Shown: in pieces, positions 25,472-33,091 of the stretch
Numbering within the stretch: position 1 is the stretch's first letter
Layout: every line of letters starts with the position of its first letter
DNA from: JBGPTF01 sp041490445
GTDB taxonomy: Bacteria > Acidobacteriota > Terriglobia > Acidiferrales > UBA7541
Assembly: GCA_041490445.1 (NCBI GenBank)
Contig: JBGPTF010000019.1
Span: forward strand, 4,944 to 68,943
Reading direction: 5' to 3'
Length of the DNA: 64,000 nucleotides
Made by a program: the position numbers and the translations under genes
Notes under the pieces: generated by a model
Told to the model about the DNA's origin: nothing
What the model saw: the letters and a program-made list of their open reading frames with translations, nothing else
The model's database searches: none

Positions 25472-26011
25472 CTAACGCAGATTGAGCGCCTTCCGGAAGC
25501 TGCCCCTCTCCGCCATGATCTTTTTCTGCAACTGGGTGATCGCGTAGAGCAGCAGTTCTGGCCGCGGCGGGCAGCCGGGGACGTACACGTCCACGGGAAT
25601 CACCTGGTTTACGCCCTGCACGATGGCGTAGTTGTCGAAGACGCCGCCGGACGTGGCGCACACGCCCATCGAAATCACCCACTTCGGCTCGGGCATCTGC
25701 TCGTAGAGCAGTTTGATCACCGGCGCCATTTTCTGCGAGACGCGTCCGGCGATGATCATCAAATCAGATTGGCGCGGGGAGCCGCGGAAGACTTCGGCGC
25801 CGAACCGCGCGATGTCGTACCGCGAGGCGGCCGTGGACATCATTTCAATCGCGCAGCAGGCCAGGCCGAACGACATCGGCCAGATCGAGCTTTTCCGCGC
25901 CCAGTTGACCAGCTTGTCGAGCTGCGTGAAAAGGATTCCTTCTTCCTTGAGGAAGTTTTCGTCCTCGCCGGGCCTTTGCAGCGTCACGCCATCCGCAAGC
26001 TCAACCGCCAT
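25472..26011 (-). CDS. nuoB: NADH-quinone oxidoreductase subunit B
   Basis: The 179-residue NuoB subunit carries the terminal [4Fe-4S] cluster N2 that reduces quinone. Four ligand cysteines are visible: the CC pair in SFGLACCAIEMM, one in GVCATSGG and one in VPGCPPRP. The start chosen is the ATG at 26011 (MAVELADGVTL). Other nuo genes are absent on both sides, so this copy stands alone; it may be an orphan paralogue or part of a split operon. Confidence 0.92.
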   Translation of the reverse strand: MAVELADGVTLQRPGEDENFLKEEGILFTQLDKLVNWARKSSIWPMSFGLACCAIEMMSTAASRYDIARFGAEVFRGSPRQSDLMIIAGRVSQKMAPVIKLLYEQMPEPKWVISMGVCATSGGVFDNYAIVQGVNQVIPVDVYVPGCPPRPELLLYAITQLQKKIMAERGSFRKALNLR

Positions 26012-26037
26012 TCTTCGCCTCACTCCGCAGCATAATC

Positions 26038-26066
26038 ATTCTCGCACTTTGCTCCCGCCCATGCAA
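26038..26066 (-). promoter_or_regulatory. Putative nuoB promoter
   Basis: On the minus strand TTGCAT (26066-26061), a 17-bp spacer and GAGAAT (26043-26038) lie 26 nt upstream of the nuoB ATG. Match to the sigma-70 consensus is moderate. Confidence 0.45.
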
Positions 26067-26584
26067 TTCGCTCGCTCGCCCGCCGGGTCGTGAATCAGCT
26101 TGTGCGATTGAACTCCGGAGAAAGGAAGCGACGCGACGGAGTGCCTGAGCTTTCGAACAGGCGACCTATCAAGCAGTGGCCTGAATGAAATGAATTCCGT
26201 CGGATCAACCCCGGGCCGTTAGGGAGGATCTATCTGGCATCGCTGGAAACAAGGCGGTCTCCCGCCGAAACCCACGAAGCGGACCGCTCGGCGGGGTGGT
26301 GAGGCACTGTGTGGTGCTCTGCCCTTGACTCGCGGGTTGAGCGGCAGTCTAATTCAGGAATTCGTGTCGAGTCGGGCAAGCATGTGGACGGACCGGTCCG
26401 CATGAGATTCTGGAGACAAATTGTCACATGGAACAGAAGTCGCTACCACCTGGGCAGTTGCAACCCCGGCCCGGCGGTGGCGGTTTCGTCTTGGGCTGTC
26501 CGGGTGCGGGTTTATCCGGGTCAGCCTAAACAGAAGTTAGACGTCGCCAAAGCAGCACACCCGTTCTCAAGGAGGAGCAAGGTT
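26067..26584. other. Intergenic region, no supported gene
   Basis: About 518 bp, more AT-rich than the nuoB side. It carries an inverted repeat (CCCGCCG near 26255, CGGCGGG near 26290) and GTTAGAC at about 26538, a heptamer matching the integron core pattern GTTRRRY. A strong ribosome-binding site AAGGAGG lies at its end. No coding frame is convincing. Confidence 0.45.
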
Positions 26585-27151
26585 ATGACACGGACATTCG
26601 GCAAGGGTATCAAGTTGGCGCTATTCGCTCTGTTCATCGCTGGACTGCCGTTGACCGGCCGAGCTGCGCCACAAGGGAAGCCAGACCCCTGGGAGCCAAT
26701 TCGCTTCTTCGTGGGTGAATGGGAAGGAACCGCCGAGGGTCAGGCAGGGTCCGGAACCGTGCGACGGTCGTACACCTTCGTGCTGCAGGATCGTTATCTG
26801 CACGAAAGGAACGTCTCCACGTATCCCCCTCAGGAGAAGAACAAGGCCGGTGAAGTCCATGAACATTGGAGCTTCTTCAGTTATGACAGCAAAAGGGCAC
26901 TGCTGGTATTGCGTCAGTTCCACCAAGAGGGATTCGTCAACTGGTATGTCATGAACAAGGAAGCCGCCAAACCAGGCAAACTTGTCTTCGACAGCGAAGG
27001 ATTCGAGAACTTCAGCAACAGTTGGAGGGCCAAAGAATCGTATGACATTCTCTCAAACGACGAATTCGTTGAGACGTTCGAGCTGGCCGCTCCCGGCGGG
27101 TCATTCGAGACGTACAGTAGGAACCATTTCAGGCGGGTCACCAAGAAGTAG
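26585..27151 (+). CDS. Secreted protein, lipocalin-like fold suspected
   Basis: The ATG at 26585 follows AAGGAGGAGC and gives 188 residues with a signal peptide (MTRTFGKGIKLALFALFIAG, cleavage near GRAA). The mature part resembles the DUF1579-type/calycin pattern: WEPIRFFVGEWEGTAEG at its start, GTVRRSYTFVLQDRYL, HEHWSFFSYDSKR, then FETYSRNHFRRV at the end. Family members bind small hydrophobic ligands, but the function here is unknown. Codon use is less GC-biased than in adjacent regions. Confidence 0.7.
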   Translation: MTRTFGKGIKLALFALFIAGLPLTGRAAPQGKPDPWEPIRFFVGEWEGTAEGQAGSGTVRRSYTFVLQDRYLHERNVSTYPPQEKNKAGEVHEHWSFFSYDSKRALLVLRQFHQEGFVNWYVMNKEAAKPGKLVFDSEGFENFSNSWRAKESYDILSNDEFVETFELAAPGGSFETYSRNHFRRVTKK

Positions 27152-27246
27152 GCGATTCCCGGAGCGACGTCTAACATGGCCGTGAAGCTGTCGGTCCACG
27201 CCGGCCATTCGGCCGCCATCAGCGCTTCCGCTGCAGGAGGTTCCGC
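27152..27246. repeat. attC-like intergenic element, candidate
   Basis: Starting 17 bp after the preceding stop, GTCTAAC (27167-27173) fits the integron RYYYAAC core, followed by ATGGCCGTGAAGCTGTCGGT. The first 25 bases from TAAC match the element at 28490 at about 18 positions. A matching right-hand core (GTTRRRY) was not found, so the site would be degenerate. Confidence 0.3.
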
Positions 27247-27453
27247 ATGAACGCGACGGTTAGGGTCGGGGCGATCGGGTTATCCATCACTCTGGCCATC
27301 AACTTGTTTGGGCTTCTTGTTCTCAGACAGGCCGCTGCTCAATTCTTCACCCACGATTGGTGGTCAGTATGGTTCCCGTCGTTCATCGTGTGGCTCGTCA
27401 TTACGATTATTGGCCTCGGACGGCAACGTTCTGGCAAACGGCAAGGAAGCTAA
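27247..27453 (+). CDS. Small two-helix membrane protein
   Basis: A 68-residue protein with two predicted transmembrane helices (about residues 7-27 and 43-59, VWFPSFIVWLVITIIGLG), a GGAGG ribosome-binding site and a basic C-terminal tail (RQRSGKRQGS). It ends 4 bp before the CPBP protease ATG, implying co-translation. No family was recognised. Confidence 0.65.
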   Translation: MNATVRVGAIGLSITLAINLFGLLVLRQAAAQFFTHDWWSVWFPSFIVWLVITIIGLGRQRSGKRQGS

Positions 27454-27457
27454 ACGA

Positions 27458-28087
27458 ATGGCGGTTACAATCAGCCCGACGGTACGGCGAAACTCGGCGC
27501 TGTTCCTCATTCTCGCCGGGGGCATGCTATGGTTCCCTGTTGTATTTCTGCTTCTTGGCAGACCTGTTGGGTTTCTGCGTAATCTGGGCTTCTTCACCGG
27601 GCCGCGGGGAACGCTCCCCGCTTGGTGTATGGCTCTGGTAATCGCCGCGGTCTATTCCGCCTATTCAGTCCGGAACATTCCGCTGGTTCGTGAACATTGG
27701 CGCGCCATATCCTTTTTCAAGTTCTTAGGGCTTCTGGTCGCGTTCGCAGCGGCTCTTGTCGAGGAGGCCTTCTTCCGTCGCATGATCATGGACGGGTTAA
27801 TGCGCGCTGGCTGGTCTGCCGGAGTCCAGGTGATTGCATCAGGCCTCGTCTTCGGCCTCGCGCACGCAAGTTGGGGACTCATGACGGGTCACATCGTCGC
27901 CGGCGTTGGGGCGATGATTGCCACGGGAACGCTTGGCACTGCCCTCGGGTTGGTCTACGTCGTAGGTGACCGGTGCTTGGCACCGGTCATCGTCGCGCAC
28001 TTCATTGTTACTGCGACGATTCAACCGGGCATTACATTTGCCGCGTTCAGTGGACAGATGCGCCGGTCGCCGCCAGCGACCCTCTAA
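27458..28087 (+). CDS. CPBP-family intramembrane metalloprotease
   Basis: A 209-residue polytopic membrane protein with the abortive-infection/CAAX-protease motifs: EEAFFRR (E-E-x3-R, near residue 105), FGLAHAS (F-x3-H) and VIVAHFIVT with a third His. These define the ABI/CPBP family, which includes prenyl-peptide proteases and bacteriocin-immunity proteins. The gene directly follows the two-helix protein gene. Its role here is unknown; immunity or surface-protein processing are options. Confidence 0.85.
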   Translation: MAVTISPTVRRNSALFLILAGGMLWFPVVFLLLGRPVGFLRNLGFFTGPRGTLPAWCMALVIAAVYSAYSVRNIPLVREHWRAISFFKFLGLLVAFAAALVEEAFFRRMIMDGLMRAGWSAGVQVIASGLVFGLAHASWGLMTGHIVAGVGAMIATGTLGTALGLVYVVGDRCLAPVIVAHFIVTATIQPGITFAAFSGQMRRSPPATL

Positions 28088-28258
28088 GCGCCCGGCCGAC
28101 GGCCTCTACCTCGCGTGAGCATCGGTGCAGGGTATGGCGCATAGCAAGGGGCTGCACCTGACGGCTGCCGACGCGAGGGTGAGCGTTGGCAGGTGAGCGC
28201 GTATCCATTAGGCCGGCAAGAAAAGAAACTATTTCGCGTGAAGCGATCGGAGGCAACG
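28088..28258. repeat. Imperfect inverted repeat, attC-like candidate
   Basis: CCTCGCGT then GGTGCAG, and further on CTGCACC then ACGCGAGG, form two paired arms with unpaired bases between (about 28112-28180), the architecture of an attC hairpin. GCGTTGGCA follows, near but not equal to the GTTRRRY core. It lies between two small genes. Confidence 0.35.
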
Positions 28259-28480
28259 ATGAAACCAATCGGCACAATCCTGGTCGTGCTCGGTACCTTA
28301 GTGTTGGCGGCTGCCGCCCTCTCAGTGTTCGGCACGCGGCTCCGGGAGGCCGGAATCGATATCGTTGGATACGTAACTTCTGTGCCCTATGCGGCCTTGG
28401 TCGGGGTGATCTTGTTTCTCGGTGGTCTCTGGCTTCGGCGGCGTGGTATTCGTGCGGGAGGCGTCAGGGGAGGTAGCTGA
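28259..28480 (+). CDS. Small membrane protein
   Basis: A 73-residue protein from ATG 28259 with GGAGG upstream. It has two predicted helices (IGTILVVLGTLVLAAAALSV and YAALVGVILFLGGLW) and a basic tail rich in Arg and Gly. Similar short membrane proteins are common and mostly uncharacterised. Confidence 0.65.
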   Translation: MKPIGTILVVLGTLVLAAAALSVFGTRLREAGIDIVGYVTSVPYAALVGVILFLGGLWLRRRGIRAGGVRGGS

Positions 28481-28902
28481 CGCACCCTAACACGCCGCTG
28501 CAGCCGACGGTGCCATCCGTTTCGCAAGCGCCGCGGCTGATGCGGGATGAGCAACGGATGGAATCCTGCCAGTGCTCGATTCCTGTCGCGAAATCCCATC
28601 TCGCAATTGATGAATCACTTCATCCCACTTGCCGGGCTCGATGGCCCCTGCAAGTGTCTGAGTCGAAGACACCGGGTCACATTTCCCTGGATAGGTCCCG
28701 GCTAGTCGCCAAGCGTTTACTCATGGCGCAGGTGATCTCAGCCGGCGGATTCCGCCTGGAAAACGCCTTCTCCGGAAGGTGGCATTGGGGCTGAACCGCA
28801 CCCTCGTACCCAGGTGCCATTGACCCCACTACCTTCGGTTAACGGCTCCCGGTAACGCAGAATCGGGAAGGTCTGACCGAGCCCTATCGCTGCACATGAC
28901 GC
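28481..28902. other. Intergenic region with an attC-like element
   Basis: Just after the stop lies TAACACGCCGCTGCAGCCGA and, about 40 bp on, GCCGCGGCTGATGCGG; CGC-n2-CAGCCG pairs with CGGCTG-n2-GCG as in attC arms. The outer cores are imperfect. Nothing else coding is seen up to the dehydrogenase stop. Confidence 0.4.
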
Positions 28903-29931
28903 CTACGGCTTCAGGACGATCTTGCCGAAGTGCTCGCGGTTCTCCATCAACGCATGAGCCTCCGCGCAATGCGAGAGCGGCATCACGCGGTCAATCACGG
29001 CGTGAAGCTGCCGCCGCCCCACCAGCTCGATCACGCGATACAGTTCGGCCCGGCCGCCCATGTAGGAGCCCATCAGCGTGAGCTGCCGGCCGAACAGGTG
29101 CCGCAGATCAATTTTTCCGTGGAAGCCAGTGGTGGCGCCACACGTCACCAGCCGGCCGCCCGTCGCCATGCTCGCCAGGCTCTGCTCCCACGTGGCTTCG
29201 CCGACGTGTTCGAGGACTACGTCCACGCCGCGCCGGTTCGTCAGGCGCTTCACTTCCTCCGAGATTTTTTGCTGGCTGTGCAGGATGATTTCATCCGCGC
29301 CCAGCTCGCGCGCCCGCTTGCCCTTCTCCTCGGTGCCCACGGTGGCGAACACGCGCGCGCCGGTCAGCTTCGCGATCTGGATTGCCGCGCTGCCTACGCC
29401 GCTGCCGCCGCCGAGCACGAGCACGTCCTCGCCCGGCTGCAATTTCGCCCGTGTGATGAGCATGTGCCACGCCGTCAGAAAAACCAGCGGCACTGCCGCC
29501 GCTTCTTCGAAGGAAAGATCGCCGGGGATGGGGATGGCGTTCCCTTCGGGTGAGCGCACGAATTCCGCGCAACCGCCGTCAACCATGTATCCGAAGAGGG
29601 TGTACTGCCGGCATAGGGTCTCCTCGCCGCCCACGCAATGCACGCACTGGCCGCAGGAAATCCCCGGCGCGAGCAGCACTCGCTGGCCCACGTGGACGCG
29701 CTTCACGAGCTCGCCGACCTTGACCACCTCGCCGGAAATATCGGACCCCGGAATGTGCGGCAGCGGAATCGGGACGCCGGGAATACCGCGTCGCACCCAG
29801 AGATCGAGATGATTCAGCGCGGCGGCGCGCACGCGCACCAGTATTTCGGTCGAGTGAATAGGAGGCTCCGGAACGTCGGTGTAGCGAAGCACGTCCGGCC
29901 CCCCGTGCTGGGAAAATACGATCGCCTTCAT
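28903..29931 (-). CDS. Zinc-binding medium-chain dehydrogenase / quinone oxidoreductase
   Basis: A 342-residue MDR-superfamily enzyme. The structural zinc loop CGQCVHCVGGEETLC (four cysteines) is intact, and the nucleotide-binding motif is VLVLGGGSGVGSAAIQIAK. At the catalytic zinc site, the usual GHE is replaced by GSD in PHIPGSDISGE, and no Cys is seen at the first ligand position, so catalysis may be zinc-independent, as in quinone reductases. The substrate is unknown. The gene is divergent from the P-loop gene at 30079. Confidence 0.88.
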   Translation of the reverse strand: MKAIVFSQHGGPDVLRYTDVPEPPIHSTEILVRVRAAALNHLDLWVRRGIPGVPIPLPHIPGSDISGEVVKVGELVKRVHVGQRVLLAPGISCGQCVHCVGGEETLCRQYTLFGYMVDGGCAEFVRSPEGNAIPIPGDLSFEEAAAVPLVFLTAWHMLITRAKLQPGEDVLVLGGGSGVGSAAIQIAKLTGARVFATVGTEEKGKRARELGADEIILHSQQKISEEVKRLTNRRGVDVVLEHVGEATWEQSLASMATGGRLVTCGATTGFHGKIDLRHLFGRQLTLMGSYMGGRAELYRVIELVGRRQLHAVIDRVMPLSHCAEAHALMENREHFGKIVLKP

Positions 29932-30015
29932 CGGCAGACTCCTGAACGGGCGTGTCTGAATCGGCTTACCGTAGCATTCGATGGCGAGCCTGTCTAGAAA
30001 GCTTCGCCGTTCTGA

Positions 30016-30028
30016 GTAGTGGGTCAGT
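30016..30028. repeat. Left copy of 13-bp terminal inverted repeat
   Basis: GTAGTGGGTCAGT at 30016-30028 is the exact reverse complement of ACTGACCCACTAC at 30611-30623. The pair brackets the P-loop gene with a span of 608 bp. No clear target duplication was seen outside the ends. Confidence 0.75.
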
Positions 30029-30078
30029 CCCAGTGTTACCCCATCGCATCAGCACTAGAGTCATGGCATGATTCGTGA

Positions 30079-30615
30079 TTGAACAGCAATGGAGTAGCTA
30101 CGGAATCGTTGCTAATCATCACGGGCTCGATGGGGGCAGGCAAGACAACTGTTCTGGCCGAAGCTTCGGACATCCTTGCGCTGCGCCACATTACCCATGC
30201 GGCGATCGACTTGGACGCGCTCGGGCTTGCCCATCTCTCGTCCGCCGCCAGCAACGATAACGTGATGTACCGCAATCTTCAGGCTGTCTGCAAAAACTAT
30301 GCTTCCCTCGGCGTGACGCGACTCTTGTTGGCGCGCGCAATGGAAGAACGCGCTGAACTAGAGGTGTGTCGTGATGTTGTTTTGGCCACAAACACTCTCG
30401 TTTGCCGTCTTACTGCCAGCATCGAAGCGATGAAGCAGCGCGTCAAGATGCGTGAATCAGGTGTATCGCAGCGGGAATACGTTGCTCGCGTCGCGAAATT
30501 GAATGTCATTCTTGACCGTGCGCGATTAGAGGATTTCATCGTCGTAAACGAGAATCGCTCTGTGACCGAGGTTGCGCACGAAATGCTTTTCAAAGCCGGA
30601 TGGATTTCAAACTGA
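30079..30615 (+). CDS. P-loop NTPase/kinase-like protein
   Basis: A 178-residue protein from TTG 30079 with a Walker A motif GSMGAGKTT near the N-terminus and an acidic DLDAL segment that could serve as Walker B or a substrate site. The pattern resembles small nucleotide or shikimate/adenylylsulfate kinases, without a clear assignment. The stop TGA lies inside the right 13-bp inverted repeat. Base composition is distinctly more AT-rich than the GC-rich dehydrogenase and xdhC genes on its sides, suggesting transfer. An in-frame ATG is not available at the N-terminus, so the start codon is the least certain part. Confidence 0.75.
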   Translation: MNSNGVATESLLIITGSMGAGKTTVLAEASDILALRHITHAAIDLDALGLAHLSSAASNDNVMYRNLQAVCKNYASLGVTRLLLARAMEERAELEVCRDVVLATNTLVCRLTASIEAMKQRVKMRESGVSQREYVARVAKLNVILDRARLEDFIVVNENRSVTEVAHEMLFKAGWISN

Positions 30616-30623
30616 CCCACTAC
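30611..30623. repeat. Right copy of 13-bp terminal inverted repeat
   Basis: ACTGACCCACTAC, reverse complement of 30016-30028. It contains the stop codon of the P-loop gene, an arrangement often seen at the ends of small mobile elements. Confidence 0.75.
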
Positions 30624-30639
30624 GCGGCTCCGGCAGCAA

Positions 30640-30668
30640 TTGACAGTCGCGGACTCGCGCCGTACCCT
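30640..30668 (+). promoter_or_regulatory. Putative xdhC promoter
   Basis: A perfect TTGACA (30640-30645), 17-bp spacer and TACCCT (30663-30668), 17 nt before the xdhC ATG. The -10 matches four of six consensus bases. Confidence 0.5.
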
Positions 30669-30685
30669 AATTTCAGCGGCTTGCG

Positions 30686-31510
30686 ATGGATCTTTTCGAA
30701 GAACTCGTGCGGATGCGGCGCGCCGGGCAGCGCGGCGCCCTGGCAACGATCGTGCACACGAACGGCTCGATCCCGAGCTATGAAAGCTCGCGGATGCTGG
30801 TGCGCGAGGACGGCTCGATCATCGGAACGGTGGGTGGCGGCTGCGTGGAAGCCGACGTCTGGGCGGCCGCCAAAGACGTGATCCGCGGGGAAATGCCTCG
30901 CAAGATGACCTTTAATCTGAACAATGAAGCGGCGTACGATTCCGGATTGATTTGCGGCGGCACGCTGGAGATTTTCGTGGAACCGATCCTTCCGCAGCCG
31001 ATGCTGTACCTGTTCGGCGGCGGCCACGTGTCCACGGCCACGGCGAGCGTCGCGCACCTCGCCGGGTTTGCCATCGGGATTGTGGACGACCGCGAGACCT
31101 TCGCGAATGCGGAACGCTTTCCCATGGCCGCGGAGATCCACACGAGTTACGAAGAAGCATTCGAGAAGATTCATCCGGGGCCGAGCACGTACCTGGTGAT
31201 CGTCACGCGCGGGCATAAGGACGACATGCGCGTGCTCGAGTGGGCCGTCAAGACGCCGGCGCGATACATCGGGATGATCGGCAGCAAGCGGAAAGTGATC
31301 GAAGTGTACCGCGCGCTTGAAAAGAAAGGCATCCCGGCAGCGACGTTCGACCGCATTCACGCCCCCGTCGGGCTCGAGATCGGTGCGCTGACGCCTGAAG
31401 AAATTGCCGTAAGCATCGCCGCCGAGCTCATCGCCATTCGCCGCAATGCCGAAGGCCTGCCACACAAGGCGGTCAAGCTCGACCACTCCGCTGCTCACCG
31501 CGACGCTTGA
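30686..31510 (+). CDS. xdhC: XdhC/CoxI-family molybdenum cofactor maturation protein
   Basis: A 274-residue XdhC-type chaperone that binds the molybdenum cofactor and helps insert its sulfurated form into xanthine-dehydrogenase-family enzymes. Visible motifs are the N-terminal GALATIVHTNGSIPS, GTVGGGCVEADVW and the Rossmann-like LFGGGHVSTATASVAHLAGF with YIGMIGSKRKV further on. A likely client is the coxSLM enzyme encoded at 9.3-13 kb. It ends 4 bp before the mobA-like gene. Confidence 0.92.
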   Translation: MDLFEELVRMRRAGQRGALATIVHTNGSIPSYESSRMLVREDGSIIGTVGGGCVEADVWAAAKDVIRGEMPRKMTFNLNNEAAYDSGLICGGTLEIFVEPILPQPMLYLFGGGHVSTATASVAHLAGFAIGIVDDRETFANAERFPMAAEIHTSYEEAFEKIHPGPSTYLVIVTRGHKDDMRVLEWAVKTPARYIGMIGSKRKVIEVYRALEKKGIPAATFDRIHAPVGLEIGALTPEEIAVSIAAELIAIRRNAEGLPHKAVKLDHSAAHRDA

Positions 31511-31514
31511 AGCC

Positions 31515-32102
31515 ATGCTTGCCGCCGTCATCCTGGCCGCCGGCGCCTCCGCGCGCATGGGATCTCCGAAAGCCCTGCTCCCTTACCGCGGCCGGACATT
31601 TCTCGAACATCTCCTCGAGGTGGCGCAGCACCCGCGGATCGGGTTGACGCGCGTCGTCCTCGGCGCGGGCATCAACCATGTTCGCGACAAAATTAAGCTC
31701 GATCCGGCGAGCATCGTCTTCAACGCGGACTGGCGGCAAGGCCAGCTTTCTTCGATCCAGGCGGCGCTGCGGAGCCTGCCGCGCGAGGAAACCGAGGGGA
31801 TGATTCTTTTTCTCATTGACCACCCGCTCATCACGGCGCCGCTCGTCCGGACGCTGATCGAGCAATTCGATGAGAGCGGCAAACCCATCGTCATCCCCGC
31901 GTTTCACGGACGCCGCGGTCATCCGGTCATCTTCCGAAGCTCGCTCTATGGAGAACTCCTCGCTGCTTCGGCGGAAGTCGGCGCCCGCGCTGTGGTCTGG
32001 GCGCACGCGGCTGAAATCCACGAAGTTCCCACCGAAGAAGAAGGCGTCGTCCTAAACCTCAACGACCCCGAGACGCTGAAGCGCGCTTTGGGCGCCACGT
32101 GA
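31515..32102 (+). CDS. MobA/MocA-like nucleotidyltransferase
   Basis: A 195-residue NTP-transferase-fold protein. The signature LAAGASARMGSPKALLPYRG at the N-terminus and the DHPLI segment (metal-binding Asp of the family) match MocA/MobA-type enzymes that attach CMP or GMP to molybdopterin. MocA, the CTP-dependent version, serves xanthine-oxidase-family enzymes, which fits the adjacent xdhC gene and the cox cluster. The frame could start earlier but the ATG at 31515 places the motif correctly. Confidence 0.85.
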   Translation: MLAAVILAAGASARMGSPKALLPYRGRTFLEHLLEVAQHPRIGLTRVVLGAGINHVRDKIKLDPASIVFNADWRQGQLSSIQAALRSLPREETEGMILFLIDHPLITAPLVRTLIEQFDESGKPIVIPAFHGRRGHPVIFRSSLYGELLAASAEVGARAVVWAHAAEIHEVPTEEEGVVLNLNDPETLKRALGAT

Positions 32103-32108
32103 GAAGCA

Positions 32109-32465
32109 TCAGCCCAGCTTGACGAGGATGGCTTCGAGGGCGTCGCAGGCGAGCTGCGCTCCGTGAAGTGTGGCTGGCGGCAGACCGCCCAGGGCATCCG
32201 AAATCTGTGCCGGGCTGATGTGCTTCGCTTCGGCGATCGTCTTGCCGCAGAGCAGTTCCGTTAAAAATGAGCTGCACGCGATGGACGTTACGCATCCTTG
32301 CGCCTTGAATCGCGCCTCAGAGATACAGCCATCCTCGACGCGCACGGCAAGCCGGAGAATGTCGCCACAGACAGGGTTTGCCACTTCCACGACAGCGGTA
32401 GCATCCGGCAGGTCGCCGGCGTTGCGGGGATTCTTGAAATGGTCGAGAACGGCGGAGTTGTACAT
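32109..32465 (-). CDS. IscU/NifU-type iron-sulfur scaffold, non-canonical
   Basis: A 118-residue protein with the NifU/IscU N-terminal fold (MYNSAVLDHFKNPRNAGDLP). The first ligand Cys and Asp are present in NPVCGD, and a second Cys in AQGCVTSIACSS. The third ligand position, normally LHC, reads LHGAQLACDAL here, so the canonical Cys is Gly and a Cys follows five residues later. It may still bind a cluster or act as a carrier. No iscS or suf gene is adjacent. Confidence 0.82.
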   Translation of the reverse strand: MYNSAVLDHFKNPRNAGDLPDATAVVEVANPVCGDILRLAVRVEDGCISEARFKAQGCVTSIACSSFLTELLCGKTIAEAKHISPAQISDALGGLPPATLHGAQLACDALEAILVKLG

Positions 32466-32517
32466 CGCGGAAAGTATCCCATGATTTGTCACCGAGGCGC
32501 ACACAACGGTTCTGCGG

Positions 32518-32544
32518 GGGGCGCCGATGGCTTGCTGGCGCCCC
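32518..32544. repeat. Intergenic 8-bp hairpin
   Basis: GGGGCGCC (32518-32525), an 11-nt loop and GGCGCCCC (32537-32544) form a perfect stem between the GYD gene and the scaffold gene, both on the minus strand. There is no T tract, so it is a possible terminator only. Confidence 0.45.
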
Positions 32545-32610
32545 TCACAGAATACTCCGTTGGGCCGCTGCGACTAACTCGCTAGGGCGCCCTCTGGATG
32601 CACGCGGTGA

Positions 32611-32955
32611 TTACGCCGTGGCCGACGCTGCGGACGTGAGCGGCCGGTAGCCGGTCGTCCCCGCCTTGCGCAGCGCATCGAGCGCTTCGGCCGTGGACAT
32701 CAGCGGGGTCGTCTTCACCGTCTTACAGGCCCCGCCGCCGGCGAACGCCATCGCGATTGCCGCAGCGGCGATGTTGTTGGGCATTTCCAGAATTGTCACA
32801 ACGTCGTATTCGCCAAACGCAAACCAGGCGGTGATGATTCTTCCTCCCAGCTTTTCGATCGCCGGGCGGATTGCTTCGATCCGGTCCTGCGGGTTCTTCA
32901 CCAGCAAGTTCCAGGCTTCCGGCGTGTAGGCAACTTGAGTCAGGTAATGCGGCAT
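32611..32955 (-). CDS. GYD-domain protein
   Basis: A 114-residue dimeric alpha/beta-barrel type protein of the GYD group. The name-giving region is present as AFGEYDVVTILEMPNNIAAA, preceded by EKLGGRIITAWF. Family members are widespread, small and mostly of unknown function. The last 15 residues are a low-complexity Thr/Ser/Ala tail. Confidence 0.88.
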   Translation of the reverse strand: MPHYLTQVAYTPEAWNLLVKNPQDRIEAIRPAIEKLGGRIITAWFAFGEYDVVTILEMPNNIAAAAIAMAFAGGGACKTVKTTPLMSTAEALDALRKAGTTGYRPLTSAASATA

Positions 32956-33051
32956 GGGACCTCCTTTGGCGGAACCGCCAACTGTGAGCTTTGGCGTGAA
33001 TCCTCCGCTCGTGGGCGTATGAAGTCAAGGGGCCGCTGTGGATGCTTCCGG

Positions 33052-33080
33052 TTGTGCCGCCTGAGCCCGGCGGCTAGAAT
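33052..33080 (+). promoter_or_regulatory. Sigma-70-type promoter
   Basis: TTGTGC (33052-33057), 17-bp spacer, TAGAAT (33075-33080). The start codon at 33092 is only 11 nt beyond, so the mRNA leader would be about 5 nt or absent. Confidence 0.5.
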
Positions 33081-33091
33081 GACGGCTCCCG

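Noticed and set aside
27458..28087. Abortive-infection (phage defence) gene
   Set aside because: The CPBP/ABI name does not prove a defence role; motifs only support an intramembrane protease.
30029..30610. Classical insertion sequence between the 13-bp repeats
   Set aside because: The enclosed gene has a Walker A motif and none of the DDE or HUH transposase signatures, so it is not annotated as an IS.
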